Shown here: one piece after another, positions 1 through 5,971 of the stretch
How the letters are laid out: the number at the start of each line of letters is the position of its first letter
Position numbering within the stretch: the stretch's first letter is position 1
Source: Methanoregula sp.
GTDB taxonomy: Archaea > Halobacteriota > Methanomicrobia > Methanomicrobiales > Methanospirillaceae
Direction: 5' to 3'
Length of the DNA stretch: 8,531 bases
Assembly (NCBI GenBank): GCA_003136075.1
Contig: PNBP01000126.1
Span: 3,593 to 12,123, forward strand
Made by a program: the position numbers and the translations under genes
The notes under the pieces: model-generated
Told to the model about the DNA's origin: nothing
What the model saw: only the letters and a program-made list of their open reading frames with translations
The model's database searches: none

Positions 1-1044
1 AGGGAGGTTACCTGCCTGTCGGGCACGCCGGACGGTTCAGTGCTCTTTGCCGGGAGCACGGACGGGACGGTCCGGGTGTTTGACCAGCACGACGCGAACC
101 TCATCACCATACGGGACATGTTCACAACGACCGTGCTGGCACTTGCGCTCAGCCCGGATGGTACGGTCCTTGCCTGTGCCGGGGGTAACCATACGCTGAT
201 GTTCTGGAACCGGAACGATGGGAGCATGCTTGGCTCCTGCGAGGGTCTGAAACACACTACCCGGTGCCTTGCGTTTGACCCGGACGGATCACGCCTTGTC
301 TCAGGAGGATGGGATGGGAACGTCCGGTGCTGGCAGGTGACTGACGGCACGCTCATCCGGACATTGACCGGCCACACGAGTGTCGTTACCGCGTGTGCCA
401 TCTCACCGGATGGCCGGGTGCTTGCCACCGGGAGCAATGACACGACCATCCGGCTCTGGGATATGGCAGACGGCCGCCTGCTGCGCACGATGGACGCCGG
501 CAGGACTGAGATTAGTGCTCTTGCATGCTCTCACAGCGGGGATGTGCTTGCGAGCGGGGAAAAAGATGGATCGATCCGTCTTTTCTGCCTCCCGGGGGGA
601 ACTCCCCTTGGCACGGTTGAGGGAATCCCCGGAAAAGTGACGGCGCTGCTGGTGAGCGGAGACGACCAGGCACTGGTCGCCGGGTATGATGCCGGTATAC
701 TCGCCGTGTATTCTCTCGACACACGCCAGATCATCTCCAGTGTCCCGGCGCACACGGGAGCCATCACCGGTCTTGTCATGGTCCCGGACACGGATATGGT
801 GGTGAGCGCCGGCCGCGACGGGAAGATACGGCAATGGGACCTGCCGTGGACAAAACCTCTTGCAGCAACGACACCGGCAGATATCTCCCGTGCTGCGTCC
901 TGTGCAGGATCCGACTCACCGGGGGCCCAACAGACACAGTGGGAATTCCTTGAACGACTGCTTAAATGTCGGTTCAACAACGAGATCGGGATCTGTCCGC
1001 ACCGTCCCCTTGCCGGGGTCTATGATATCCAGATTGTCGGGTGA
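1..1044 (+). CDS. WD40 repeat beta-propeller protein, 5'-truncated by the window edge
   Basis: The frame is open from base 1, so the gene starts upstream; the first 13 codons (REVTCLSGTPDGS...) already belong to a WD40 blade and the GTG at 40 is internal. The 347 visible residues hold about seven WD40-type units, recognisable by recurring SPDG-type turns and blade ends such as VRVFD, LMFWN, VRCWQ, IRLWD, IRLFC, LAVYS and IRQWD. That is enough for one propeller, but more may lie upstream. After the last blade comes a linker rich in A, S, T and P, then a tail (about residues 315-347) beginning WEFLERLLKCRFNN and ending YDIQIVG. WD40 propellers are protein-interaction scaffolds, and no catalytic residues are visible. 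The stop is 3 nt before the Hsp70-like gene, so the two are almost certainly cotranscribed. The family call is secure, but the partner and role are unknown. Confidence 0.93.
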   Translation, partial: REVTCLSGTPDGSVLFAGSTDGTVRVFDQHDANLITIRDMFTTTVLALALSPDGTVLACAGGNHTLMFWNRNDGSMLGSCEGLKHTTRCLAFDPDGSRLVSGGWDGNVRCWQVTDGTLIRTLTGHTSVVTACAISPDGRVLATGSNDTTIRLWDMADGRLLRTMDAGRTEISALACSHSGDVLASGEKDGSIRLFCLPGGTPLGTVEGIPGKVTALLVSGDDQALVAGYDAGILAVYSLDTRQIISSVPAHTGAITGLVMVPDTDMVVSAGRDGKIRQWDLPWTKPLAATTPADISRAASCAGSDSPGAQQTQWEFLERLLKCRFNNEIGICPHRPLAGVYDIQIVG

Positions 1045-1047
1045 TGA

Positions 1048-2679
1048 ATGATGAAACAAAGACGACGTGCAGGGAGGGTGATCCGGCTTGGTGTGGATTT
1101 TGGCGCAACCACGACCAAAATTGCACGGTTCGATGACGATGAGGGCACCTGCCAGCTCATGGAATTCCCTGCATGGTCGCAGACGATACCGGCGCCGGAT
1201 GGCTCAAAGGGATTGCCGGTCGTCCCTTCCGTCATCGCGTTTACTGACGACGGGTTGCCCCGTATCGGTGCAGAGGCCGGTGCCGCCGGTCATCCCGACC
1301 CTGCTGCAACCCGCTGGCTGAAGCACTACCTCATCAGCAACAGTTCGATACAGGTAGCGGCAGGCAAAAACCGGCATGCGAGTGCCAAAGACGCTGCCGG
1401 AACGTTCCTCACCCGCATCCTCACCCGGGCGCTGGGCCAGGACGGACCGCAGGAGACGGAAGTGACGTTTACGCTTCCTCCCGACGCCCCGCCGCATTAC
1501 ACGGACTGGCTTGCCGGAATCGCTGCCAAATCCGGCATCAGGACGTTTCATTTCGTGGATGAACTGTCGGCGGCCATCTGGGGATGCACCGGGGCTCCGG
1601 ACCCGCACCAGCCGGTACTGGTCGTAGATATCGGGGGAATTACCCACGTGGCTTCGGTTGTGCTTTTCGATGAACAGGGTGAGTATGCCGGCCTGCCATG
1701 GTGCCACGTACGGGTTGCCGGGCGGGCGGACGGCAGTACCGGGGGGGTGCAGGTCGATACATGGCTTGCCGATACACTCATCGCACGGGACTACCCGTAT
1801 AGTCAGGATACCCAGAAACAGGAGTGCCATGCAATGCTCGTGCGGGAATGCGCCTCCGCAAAAGAGCGGCTGTCGGCGGTTGAGACCACGGAGGTCATCA
1901 TACCGGACCCCGGTACCGGGACCCCCCGCTCTCACCGGATTACCCGGGGCGAACTGGAGACGGTTCTCAACCGCCATTCGTTTGGCGATACCCTGAACCG
2001 CACCATCGACCGTGCACTGTCAGCCGCACTCATGCGGGGATATGCGTCCACCGCGATTGGCACGGTCATCCTGACCGGCGGGTGTGCTGCAATCCCGCTG
2101 GTGCAGGACCTGGTGAAAAAGAGGTTTTCCGGGTGTACGGTTGTCTGCGACCAGCCACTCTGGGCGGCGGCACGCGGGGCTGCCCGGTATTCTGCGATGA
2201 AACGGGGCCGTGATACGGTCCGGCATGACTATGCACTCCGGTACTGGGACCAGGATTCCCTTTCTCACGGGTACCGGCTCCTCGTCCGGTCCGGGACACC
2301 GTACCCAAGCGCCGGGCAGGTGGCACGGCTCATCATCAGCGCCGCGTACGACGGCCAGACCCATCTTGGCATCCCGGTCTATGAAGTGCAGCATGGCCCG
2401 GACCAGGTGCCGGGCGGGACCCTTGAACTGGTCGCCGGTACCGGGGGGGGCTTGAGGTGTGCGGACGCGGTGACGGGTATCACCCACCGGGCTGATCCGG
2501 TGTGGGTGAACGAGCGGACACCCACCTATCTTGTCGCTTCCCCGCCGGCAACAAAAGGCGAGCCCCGCTTTGAGCTGACCTTTTCAATCGACGGCAGCAA
2601 ACAATTACTGGTAACAGCCCGGGATGTGCTGACCGGCCGGCTCATCAGGCAGGACTGCCCGCTCTTCAGGATGACATAA
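1048..2679 (+). CDS. Hsp70-like ATPase (actin-fold) lacking a helical lid
   Basis: This 543-residue protein has the Hsp70/actin ATPase signatures: phosphate-1 loop GVDFGATTTK (15-24), Hsp70-like VPSVIAF (59-65), connect-1-like FVDELSAAIWG (about 169-179), phosphate-2 loop VVDIGGITH (192-200), and adenosine motif ILTGGCAAIP (about 341-350). The C-terminal part (about 395-543) resembles the Hsp70 beta substrate-binding domain: FELTFSIDG (508-516) followed by LLVTARDVLTG matches the DnaK pattern of VTFDID...LNVSAKD. The protein ends there, leaving no space for the alpha-helical lid, so it is shorter than the roughly 600-640 residues of DnaK and is unlikely to be the housekeeping chaperone. The start is an ATGATG pair; GGTGAT (1040-1045), overlapping the upstream stop, is better spaced for the second ATG (1051). 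It probably acts as a nucleotide-driven switch binding peptides or partners together with the flanking WD40 and DUF2997 proteins. The function is inference. Confidence 0.9.
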   Translation: MMKQRRRAGRVIRLGVDFGATTTKIARFDDDEGTCQLMEFPAWSQTIPAPDGSKGLPVVPSVIAFTDDGLPRIGAEAGAAGHPDPAATRWLKHYLISNSSIQVAAGKNRHASAKDAAGTFLTRILTRALGQDGPQETEVTFTLPPDAPPHYTDWLAGIAAKSGIRTFHFVDELSAAIWGCTGAPDPHQPVLVVDIGGITHVASVVLFDEQGEYAGLPWCHVRVAGRADGSTGGVQVDTWLADTLIARDYPYSQDTQKQECHAMLVRECASAKERLSAVETTEVIIPDPGTGTPRSHRITRGELETVLNRHSFGDTLNRTIDRALSAALMRGYASTAIGTVILTGGCAAIPLVQDLVKKRFSGCTVVCDQPLWAAARGAARYSAMKRGRDTVRHDYALRYWDQDSLSHGYRLLVRSGTPYPSAGQVARLIISAAYDGQTHLGIPVYEVQHGPDQVPGGTLELVAGTGGGLRCADAVTGITHRADPVWVNERTPTYLVASPPATKGEPRFELTFSIDGSKQLLVTARDVLTGRLIRQDCPLFRMT

Positions 2680-2685
2680 CAAATT

Positions 2686-2690
2686 AAGGA
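2686..2690 (+). promoter_or_regulatory. Ribosome binding site of the DUF2997-type gene
   Basis: AAGGA lies 7 nt before the ATG at 2698, in the 18-nt gap after the Hsp70-like stop. It supports the 2698 start over the later in-frame ATGs at 2704 and 2713. Confidence 0.6.
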
Positions 2691-2697
2691 TACTATC

Positions 2698-2901
2698 ATG
2701 CAGATGCAGGAAATGGAAATTACAATCGGGACAGATGGCAACGTGATCGTGCATGTGCACGGGATACCGGGACAGGACTGCGTTGCGCTGACAGACGCAC
2801 TCGAACAGGCGGTCGGCACGGTCGAGGACCGGACATTTACGCCGGAATATTATGAACAGCCGGTGGTGGAACAGACAGATTTGCACACCGGGCAGAGATA
2901 G
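2698..2901 (+). CDS. Small DUF2997-type protein
   Basis: This 67-residue protein follows the Hsp70-like gene after 18 nt and is the last gene of the operon. Its pattern fits DUF2997 as I remember the family: a strand with GTDGNV (11-16), then VHGIPGQDC (20-28), a helix starting ALTDALEQAVG (30-40), and a conserved TPEYYE near the end (48-53). No catalytic site, signal peptide or membrane segment is visible; a small alpha/beta fold with one conserved cysteine (C28) is likely. In bacteria, especially cyanobacteria, DUF2997 genes often sit beside Ycf35/DUF1257 and AAA ATPase genes (recalled, not checked), which suggests an adaptor or subunit role beside an NTPase. Its partner here would be the Hsp70-like ATPase. 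The family call is fairly sure; the function is unknown. Confidence 0.8.
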   Translation: MQMQEMEITIGTDGNVIVHVHGIPGQDCVALTDALEQAVGTVEDRTFTPEYYEQPVVEQTDLHTGQR

Positions 2902-2936
2902 GGGGATTTCTTTTCTGTGATTATTGTCGTTCAGGT

Positions 2937-3015
2937 GGTATGATGGGGGTTCGAGACCCCCATACCCCCGGTGACGATGTGTCACGCCGCCCCAGATGGG
3001 ACGCCCCCGCGGTGG
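2937..3015 (+). other. GC-rich cluster of three hairpins with a tRNA T-arm-like element
   Basis: Three hairpins lie in tandem. The first pairs ATGGGGGT (2943-2950) with ACCCCCAT (2956-2963) around TCGAG and can be lengthened by GGTAT/ATACC past a 3-nt bulge. The second pairs GTGAC (2971-2975) with GTCAC (2981-2985). The third pairs CGCCGC (2985-2990) with GCGGTG (3009-3014), including one G-T pair. Read as GGGGG-TTCGAGA-CCCCC, the first resembles a tRNA T-arm, but no D-arm or anticodon arm fits upstream. The cluster sits just after the operon's last stop and may form a transcript 3' end. It also marks the border with AT-rich DNA. Confidence 0.5.
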
Positions 3016-3083
3016 ATGAGGGACTGATTTATGTTTAATAACGCAATGTTAACTGTGAAAAATGTAAAATCGTTTGCAATAGT

Positions 3084-3560
3084 TTATTGAACAGCGCTTT
3101 GCTTTTCAATCGTAAAAATTAATGTTGCTGCCATTAGAGCAATTTCCAGTATAAGCGCAAATATCAAAATTGTTGCTATAGAGAACAGTATTATTGGTCC
3201 CCATTGATTTGAGTCGATACAATACAAAAAATATGTGTAAATGTCCGTAAATAGTGAAATTGTTGATAAAAATAGTGGAAATTTCAATCTTTCAACATCT
3301 GTTTTCTCATGTTTAATTGACAATGCTGCGAAAATTATTGCCATTAATGCCGTTGAAATAAGAATATATTGAGGACAAAGAGATTCGATTGTTTTATTCT
3401 TTGACGGTAATAACAAAAAAGGCACGATTGTTACAAGAGAAGTAAGGATCAATAATAATAATTCCTTCTGCCTAAATGGTTTTTTTAAAAGTGGTATAAT
3501 TTGAAGAGTCATGACTGAAATTAAATTTATTAACTCATTAATATTTTTGTTAATATCCAC
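3084..3560 (-). CDS. Hypothetical four-helix membrane protein in AT-rich DNA
   Basis: I do not recognise this 158-residue protein. It has four likely membrane segments: about 33-52 (ELLLLILTSLVTIVPFLLLP), 65-82, 94-115 and a long one at 121-150. A charged loop (KHEKTDVERLK, 83-93) separates segments 2 and 3. The start is GTG at 3560; an in-frame TGA lies six codons upstream, so no longer form exists. No good Shine-Dalgarno is visible, and Met17 is a possible but equally unsupported start. The coding strand is strongly AT-rich with many AAA, ATT and TTA codons, unlike the GC-rich operon to its left, which suggests acquisition from another source. The GTG overlaps the end of a 32-codon frame (3550-3648), so translational coupling is possible. 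It stands alone, without a recognisable partner gene. Confidence 0.65.
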   Translation of the reverse strand: MDINKNINELINLISVMTLQIIPLLKKPFRQKELLLLILTSLVTIVPFLLLPSKNKTIESLCPQYILISTALMAIIFAALSIKHEKTDVERLKFPLFLSTISLFTDIYTYFLYCIDSNQWGPIILFSIATILIFALILEIALMAATLIFTIEKQSAVQ

Positions 3561-3648
3561 GTTCTCGTTCGTTTTTCAATTTTTGAGCTCGATATTCGTA
3601 CTGCATTTGTTCGGAGTATTCTTTATGTGCAATTCCAAAGATTATCAT
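3550..3648 (-). CDS. Possible 32-residue leader peptide overlapping the membrane protein start
   Basis: An ATG at 3648 opens a 32-codon frame beginning MIIFGIAHKEY and ending in a basic, charged tail (KNERERGY) at a TAA (3550-3552). This frame runs over the GTG start of the membrane protein in a different frame, an arrangement seen with translational coupling. A TATA-like stretch (CATATAG, about 3664-3670 on this strand) lies just upstream. No clear Shine-Dalgarno is present, and a frame this short can arise by chance in AT-rich DNA. It may be a real small protein, an upstream regulatory ORF, or noise. Confidence 0.25.
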   Translation of the reverse strand: MIIFGIAHKEYSEQMQYEYRAQKLKNERERGY

Positions 3649-3696
3649 TTTGTATAACTTATTCTATATGAGCCTAGTTAGAAACATTTTTTTAAA

Positions 3697-3738
3697 TTCC
3701 TTTGCCCCGCCGTGCCTCGGAGAGGCCCTGAGGCGGGT
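3697..3738. repeat. Structured hairpin repeat, copy 1
   Basis: TCCTT-tg-CCCCGC (3698-3710) is followed by an imperfect hairpin. The outer stem CCCGCC (3706-3711) pairs with GGCGGG (3732-3737), and the inner stem GCCTC (3714-3718) pairs with GAGGC (3722-3726). The 3' internal loop contains CTGA. A second copy in the same orientation lies at 5983-6022 with the same layout, and flanking CATC plus A/T-rich sequence is partly shared too. Candidates are a dispersed REP-like palindrome, a small RNA, or a terminator remnant. Confidence 0.65.
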
Positions 3739-3852
3739 CCGCATCGCAAAATAAATTTTTAGATCTTTGCTGTTTTTTATGGCCTACTTACAAACTTGAG
3801 CGGATTTTTAAAAAATAGTGGGTAGTGTTTCCTATCTCAAAATAGGATGTAG

Positions 3853-4014
3853 AATGAGAAAGATCACCATAAACGATATGGTATCAAGCCCATAGTGGCC
3901 AGAGTGAAGCATCCCCGGACGAACGGAACGTGAGAACGGTTTTTTGGTGAGTTTTAAGAGAATCACCGGTCAGCGTTTCGTTTATCCGAAGTTTTTACCG
4001 GCTGGTATAACGAT
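3853..4014 (+). pseudogene. Decayed transposase fragment (rve/DDE integrase catalytic core)
   Basis: One reading frame, read through two in-frame stops (TGA 3931 and TAA 3955), gives a continuous match to the C-terminal half of IS integrase-type transposases. It runs YGIKPIVARVKHPRTNGT-stop-ERFFGEF-stop-ENHRSAF..., ending FTGWYND. The family pattern, as I know it, is GIK..LARVKHPQTNGKIERFFGE...F..WYN..RPHMSL. The E of stop-ERFF is the third acidic residue of the DDE triad. The N-terminal half with the two aspartates is missing upstream (stops at 3823 and 3850), and the RPH tail is lost downstream. No terminal inverted repeats were found, so this is an old relic. Its 3' end abuts the promoter region of the 45-residue gene. 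The family is clear; the exact IS group (IS481/IS3-like) is not resolved. Confidence 0.75.
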
Positions 4015-4017
4015 ACA

Positions 4018-4030
4018 GGGATATTTAAGA
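4018..4030 (+). promoter_or_regulatory. Probable TATA box of the 45-residue basic protein gene
   Basis: GGGATATTTAAGA holds a TATA-like core (ATATTTAAG, 4021-4029). An archaeal start site about 26 nt downstream (near 4050) would give a leader of about 30 nt carrying the strong ribosome site at 4069-4075. It would exclude the upstream in-frame ATG at 4044. Confidence 0.4.
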
Positions 4031-4068
4031 AGGAAAAAAGCTAATGAGAACCAGTCAAAGACGAAAGC

Positions 4069-4075
4069 GAGGTGA
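4069..4075 (+). promoter_or_regulatory. Strong Shine-Dalgarno that decides the start of the 45-residue gene
   Basis: GAGGTGA matches the archaeal 16S 3' end almost perfectly and stands 4 nt before the ATG at 4080. It favours this start over the in-frame ATG at 4044, which has only a weak AGGA. Confidence 0.7.
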
Positions 4076-4079
4076 ATGT

Positions 4080-4217
4080 ATGCCAACGAGTAAGAAACAG
4101 ATGGTGAAGCTGAACCAGGCAAAGAAGGTCAAGGCCGAAGAACTCTCGAAGCAAGCGGCTTCAGGTAGCAAAGAGGCCCAGAAGAAGCTTAAGAAGCTCG
4201 AGAAAAAGCGCAAGTGA
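4080..4217 (+). CDS. Small lysine-rich basic protein (45 residues)
   Basis: The ATG at 4080 opens a 45-residue frame beginning MPTSKKQMVKLNQAKK and ending KKLKKLEKKRK. About a third of the residues are K or R, there is no membrane segment or cysteine, and the heptad-like spacing suggests two helices joined at SGS (28-30). I do not recognise a family. Very basic short helices of this kind can bind nucleic acid or ribosomes, but that is inference. Evidence that it is real: a near-perfect Shine-Dalgarno (GAGGTGA), a TATA-like box at a fitting distance, an oligo-T tract after the stop, and codon use (AAG, CTG, GCC) unlike the decayed DNA on its left. A 57-residue form from the ATG at 4044 is possible but less supported. 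The gene stands alone between the transposase relic and the acetate transporter. Confidence 0.7.
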   Translation: MPTSKKQMVKLNQAKKVKAEELSKQAASGSKEAQKKLKKLEKKRK

Positions 4218-4237
4218 GCAGCCTGGAAGCTGTCTCG

Positions 4238-4257
4238 CTTATTTTTTTATATTTTCC
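4238..4257 (+). terminator. Oligo-T terminator after the basic protein gene
   Basis: A T-rich tract (TTATTTTTTTATATTTT) begins about 22 nt after the stop at 4217. It follows a short AGC...GCT pairing (4220-4231), and oligo-T tracts are the usual archaeal termination signal. Confidence 0.5.
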
Positions 4258-4375
4258 ACAATGGGTTATGGGTTGTTTTTTTTAACTTATTAACAATCAA
4301 TTGCGGGCTTTGCAGAACTCCTTAAAACACACTATTGTACTTTCGGAAGATCCGACAAATACCTCGTCTCATTTA

Positions 4376-4386
4376 TTTAAAAAAGA
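4376..4386 (-). terminator. Oligo-T tract after the acetate transporter gene
   Basis: On the minus strand a run of six T (4379-4384) lies about 24 nt past the transporter stop, within TTCTTTTTTAAAT. It is a plausible archaeal terminator without a strong hairpin. Confidence 0.45.
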
Positions 4387-4407
4387 ATCCCGTTTGGGGA
4401 AAACTGA

Positions 4408-4998
4408 TCAAACTGGAATTATTCTCCGGTTATGGACTTCATTAATAACCTGACCCAGTCCGATATAGAGTGCAAGACCCCCGGCAATAATCCCCATAAC
4501 TCCCCCAGACATTCTGATGAGGCCGCTTCCCGTAAGCTCTGCTGCAACAAGAATTACTATCAAAAGTAAAACCGCAAGGAGAGTTACCTGAAGACTCCGG
4601 TGCATCTTCAGGGTACAGATTAAGAGACCGAGCGCGATTATCCCCCAGACGGACAGGAATGCCGCAAGATCAACCGGCTGAGGTGCTTTTGCAAGACCAA
4701 GGACCGGAAGCATCATGATTCCGGCAAAGGTAATCCAGAAGAACCCAAAGCTCACGAATGTCAAAAACCCAAAGTTATTGTTCTTCTTCCATTCCATGAG
4801 CCCGGCAATGATCTGGGCTATTCCGCCATAAAAAATTGCCATTGCAATGACCGGACTGCTCAGAGCGATTATCCCGAGATTACAGAGGCTCAGAAGAATG
4901 GTAGTCGTTCCAAATGCGCAGAGCCCAAGCGGTGCCGGGTTTGCGGTATTATCCATGAGGAAAAGATTGTTCTTGTTTGTCTCTTCATTGTTCAACAT
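4408..4998 (-). CDS. Acetate/succinate transporter, GPR1/FUN34/YaaH (SatP/AceTr) family
   Basis: The N-terminus carries the family signature NPAPLGL (residues 20-26) followed by FGTTTILL. Six membrane segments are visible at roughly 24-45, 50-68, 76-100, 110-128, 135-152 and 160-182, and FWITFAGIMM fits the third helix. The protein has 196 residues from the ATG at 4998, a normal length for the family. A GTG nine bases upstream (5007) would add three residues, but the ATG is preferred because GTGGA sits just before it, whereas the GTG has no ribosome site. Members import acetate (or succinate) across the cytoplasmic membrane. Many methanogens of this type need acetate for carbon assimilation, so uptake fits, though substrate and direction are inferred. 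It is transcribed divergently from the methyltransferase gene and appears monocistronic. Confidence 0.9.
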   Translation of the reverse strand: MLNNEETNKNNLFLMDNTANPAPLGLCAFGTTTILLSLCNLGIIALSSPVIAMAIFYGGIAQIIAGLMEWKKNNNFGFLTFVSFGFFWITFAGIMMLPVLGLAKAPQPVDLAAFLSVWGIIALGLLICTLKMHRSLQVTLLAVLLLIVILVAAELTGSGLIRMSGGVMGIIAGGLALYIGLGQVINEVHNRRIIPV

Positions 4999-5007
4999 AA
5001 TTTCCAC

Positions 5008-5195
5008 TCAAAACTGAATAACCTGGTGCACAATTGCCGTTGCTCACATCCATCATGTGCCCAGATTTTCTTCGATACCGGACAGGATTTTTTTACTATC
5101 GGACCAGATTAATCAGCTCATTGATCTCAATGACGGTAACTTTAACATTTTGCATTCTGATCTCATTTTCCGTTTGAAGGGGGTGGGGGGTTTCT
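5008..5195. other. Divergent intergenic region between the acetate transporter and methyltransferase promoter
   Basis: No intact gene is visible. There is no convincing minus-strand TATA box close to the transporter start; the symmetric TATATATA at 5202-5209 is the only strong box, and it is about 200 bp from that start. On the minus strand a 19-codon frame (5155-5096), followed after a one-base shift by a further frame to 5053, could be a decayed small gene, but this is weak. Confidence 0.35.
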
Positions 5196-5210
5196 CCAAA
5201 GTATATATAA
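5196..5210 (+). promoter_or_regulatory. Archaeal promoter (BRE + TATA box) of the methyltransferase gene
   Basis: CCAAAG followed by TATATATAA (5202-5210) is a textbook archaeal B-recognition element plus TATA box. Transcription would begin near 5231, giving a leader of about 40 nt that includes the GAGGT site at 5259-5263. The box is nearly symmetric, so some opposite-strand activity is possible. Confidence 0.75.
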
Positions 5211-5271
5211 TGGGAAATTAAATTCCGGGTAGAGGAATCGATTACGGACAACTTGCGTGAGGTCAGGGTAT

Positions 5272-5865
5272 ATGAACGTCAACGAGGATGTTAAGAAATT
5301 TAATATCTGGTCAGGCACTTATGAGGATTCATGGTTGCAATACCTGTATTTCGATCGGATCCATAAAGGAGTCCTTAATTTAGTCGATGGGGTATCTGCT
5401 CCCGTAGACCTGTTGGATGTCGGATGCGGAACCGGCAGGCTACTACGAAAAATCAGAGAACGCTGGCCTTATGCGCAGCTGATTGGTATTGATCCGGCTG
5501 AAGGCATGGTGAAAAAAGCCCGGCAAATGATGCCGGATTCAACATTTATGGTGAGCTCTGCCGAATCAATCCCGCTCCCTGATACTTCTTTAGATCTCGT
5601 TTTCAGTACTACTTCTTTTCATCACTGGTCAGACCAGCTACAGGGTATACGTGAGATAAGGCGTGTCTTACGTCCCGGGGGTCAATTCTTTCTCGCTGAT
5701 ATAGCACCTCTCCCATTCTTTTTAAGATTTGTTCATCGAGGTCAGGGCCAGCTTCGCAATCAGAATGAGGTACGAAATATGTTTGAACAGGCAGGATTGG
5801 AAGTCCAGGCACAGAGACGGCTGTTTATAGGACATATCCTTGTAACCTCCGGTATTCGCCGGTAA
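5272..5865 (+). CDS. Class I SAM-dependent methyltransferase (Methyltransf_11/UbiE-like)
   Basis: The Rossmann-type methyltransferase motifs appear in order. Motif I is LLDVGCGTGRLL (D49, G51-G55), the acidic residue ending strand 2 is D74 in GIDPAEGM, motif post-II is AESIPLPDTSLDLVFS (about 97-112), and LRPGGQFFLAD (133-143) follows the FHHW segment. These indicate binding of S-adenosylmethionine and transfer of its methyl group to an unknown acceptor; the substrate cannot be read from the sequence. The 197-residue length is typical of small stand-alone members. The start is ATG 5272, because GAGGT (5259-5263) sits 8 nt before it. The in-frame GTG at 5257 would place the ribosome site inside the gene. 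It has its own promoter and is followed by AT-rich sequence and a hairpin repeat, so it is probably monocistronic. Confidence 0.88.
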   Translation: MNVNEDVKKFNIWSGTYEDSWLQYLYFDRIHKGVLNLVDGVSAPVDLLDVGCGTGRLLRKIRERWPYAQLIGIDPAEGMVKKARQMMPDSTFMVSSAESIPLPDTSLDLVFSTTSFHHWSDQLQGIREIRRVLRPGGQFFLADIAPLPFFLRFVHRGQGQLRNQNEVRNMFEQAGLEVQAQRRLFIGHILVTSGIRR

Positions 5866-5971
5866 CGAAAAAATGAATTCCTCGGGATTTTAAAAAAATA
5901 CTATTGATATGCGCTCTTTCAGAAGTTAACACAAAAAGACAAAGTTTAGAGCAGGTTACTTTGGGTTTCTT

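Noticed and set aside
1204..1977. Minus-strand 257-residue frame antisense to the Hsp70-like gene
   Set aside because: It is a GC-rich shadow frame, with no motif and high R/P/G content, opposite a gene with clear ATPase motifs.
2901..2970. A complete tRNA gene ending in the T-arm-like hairpin
   Set aside because: GGGGGAT (2901-2907) could loosely pair with ATACCCC (2962-2968), but there is no D-arm with GG, no anticodon stem-loop in place, one acceptor mismatch, and the start overlaps the stop codon of the DUF2997-type gene.
2605..2985. Minus-strand frame of 126 residues
   Set aside because: It is antisense to the DUF2997-type gene and the hairpins; its GGLEPP string comes from the palindrome and its composition is not protein-like.
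3831..3885. Hairpins CCTAT/ATAGG (3831-3846) and ACCATA/TATGGT (3866-3882) as a structured RNA
   Set aside because: The second lies inside the transposase relic and both are short and AT-rich; no known RNA family fits, so chance pairing is the simpler explanation.
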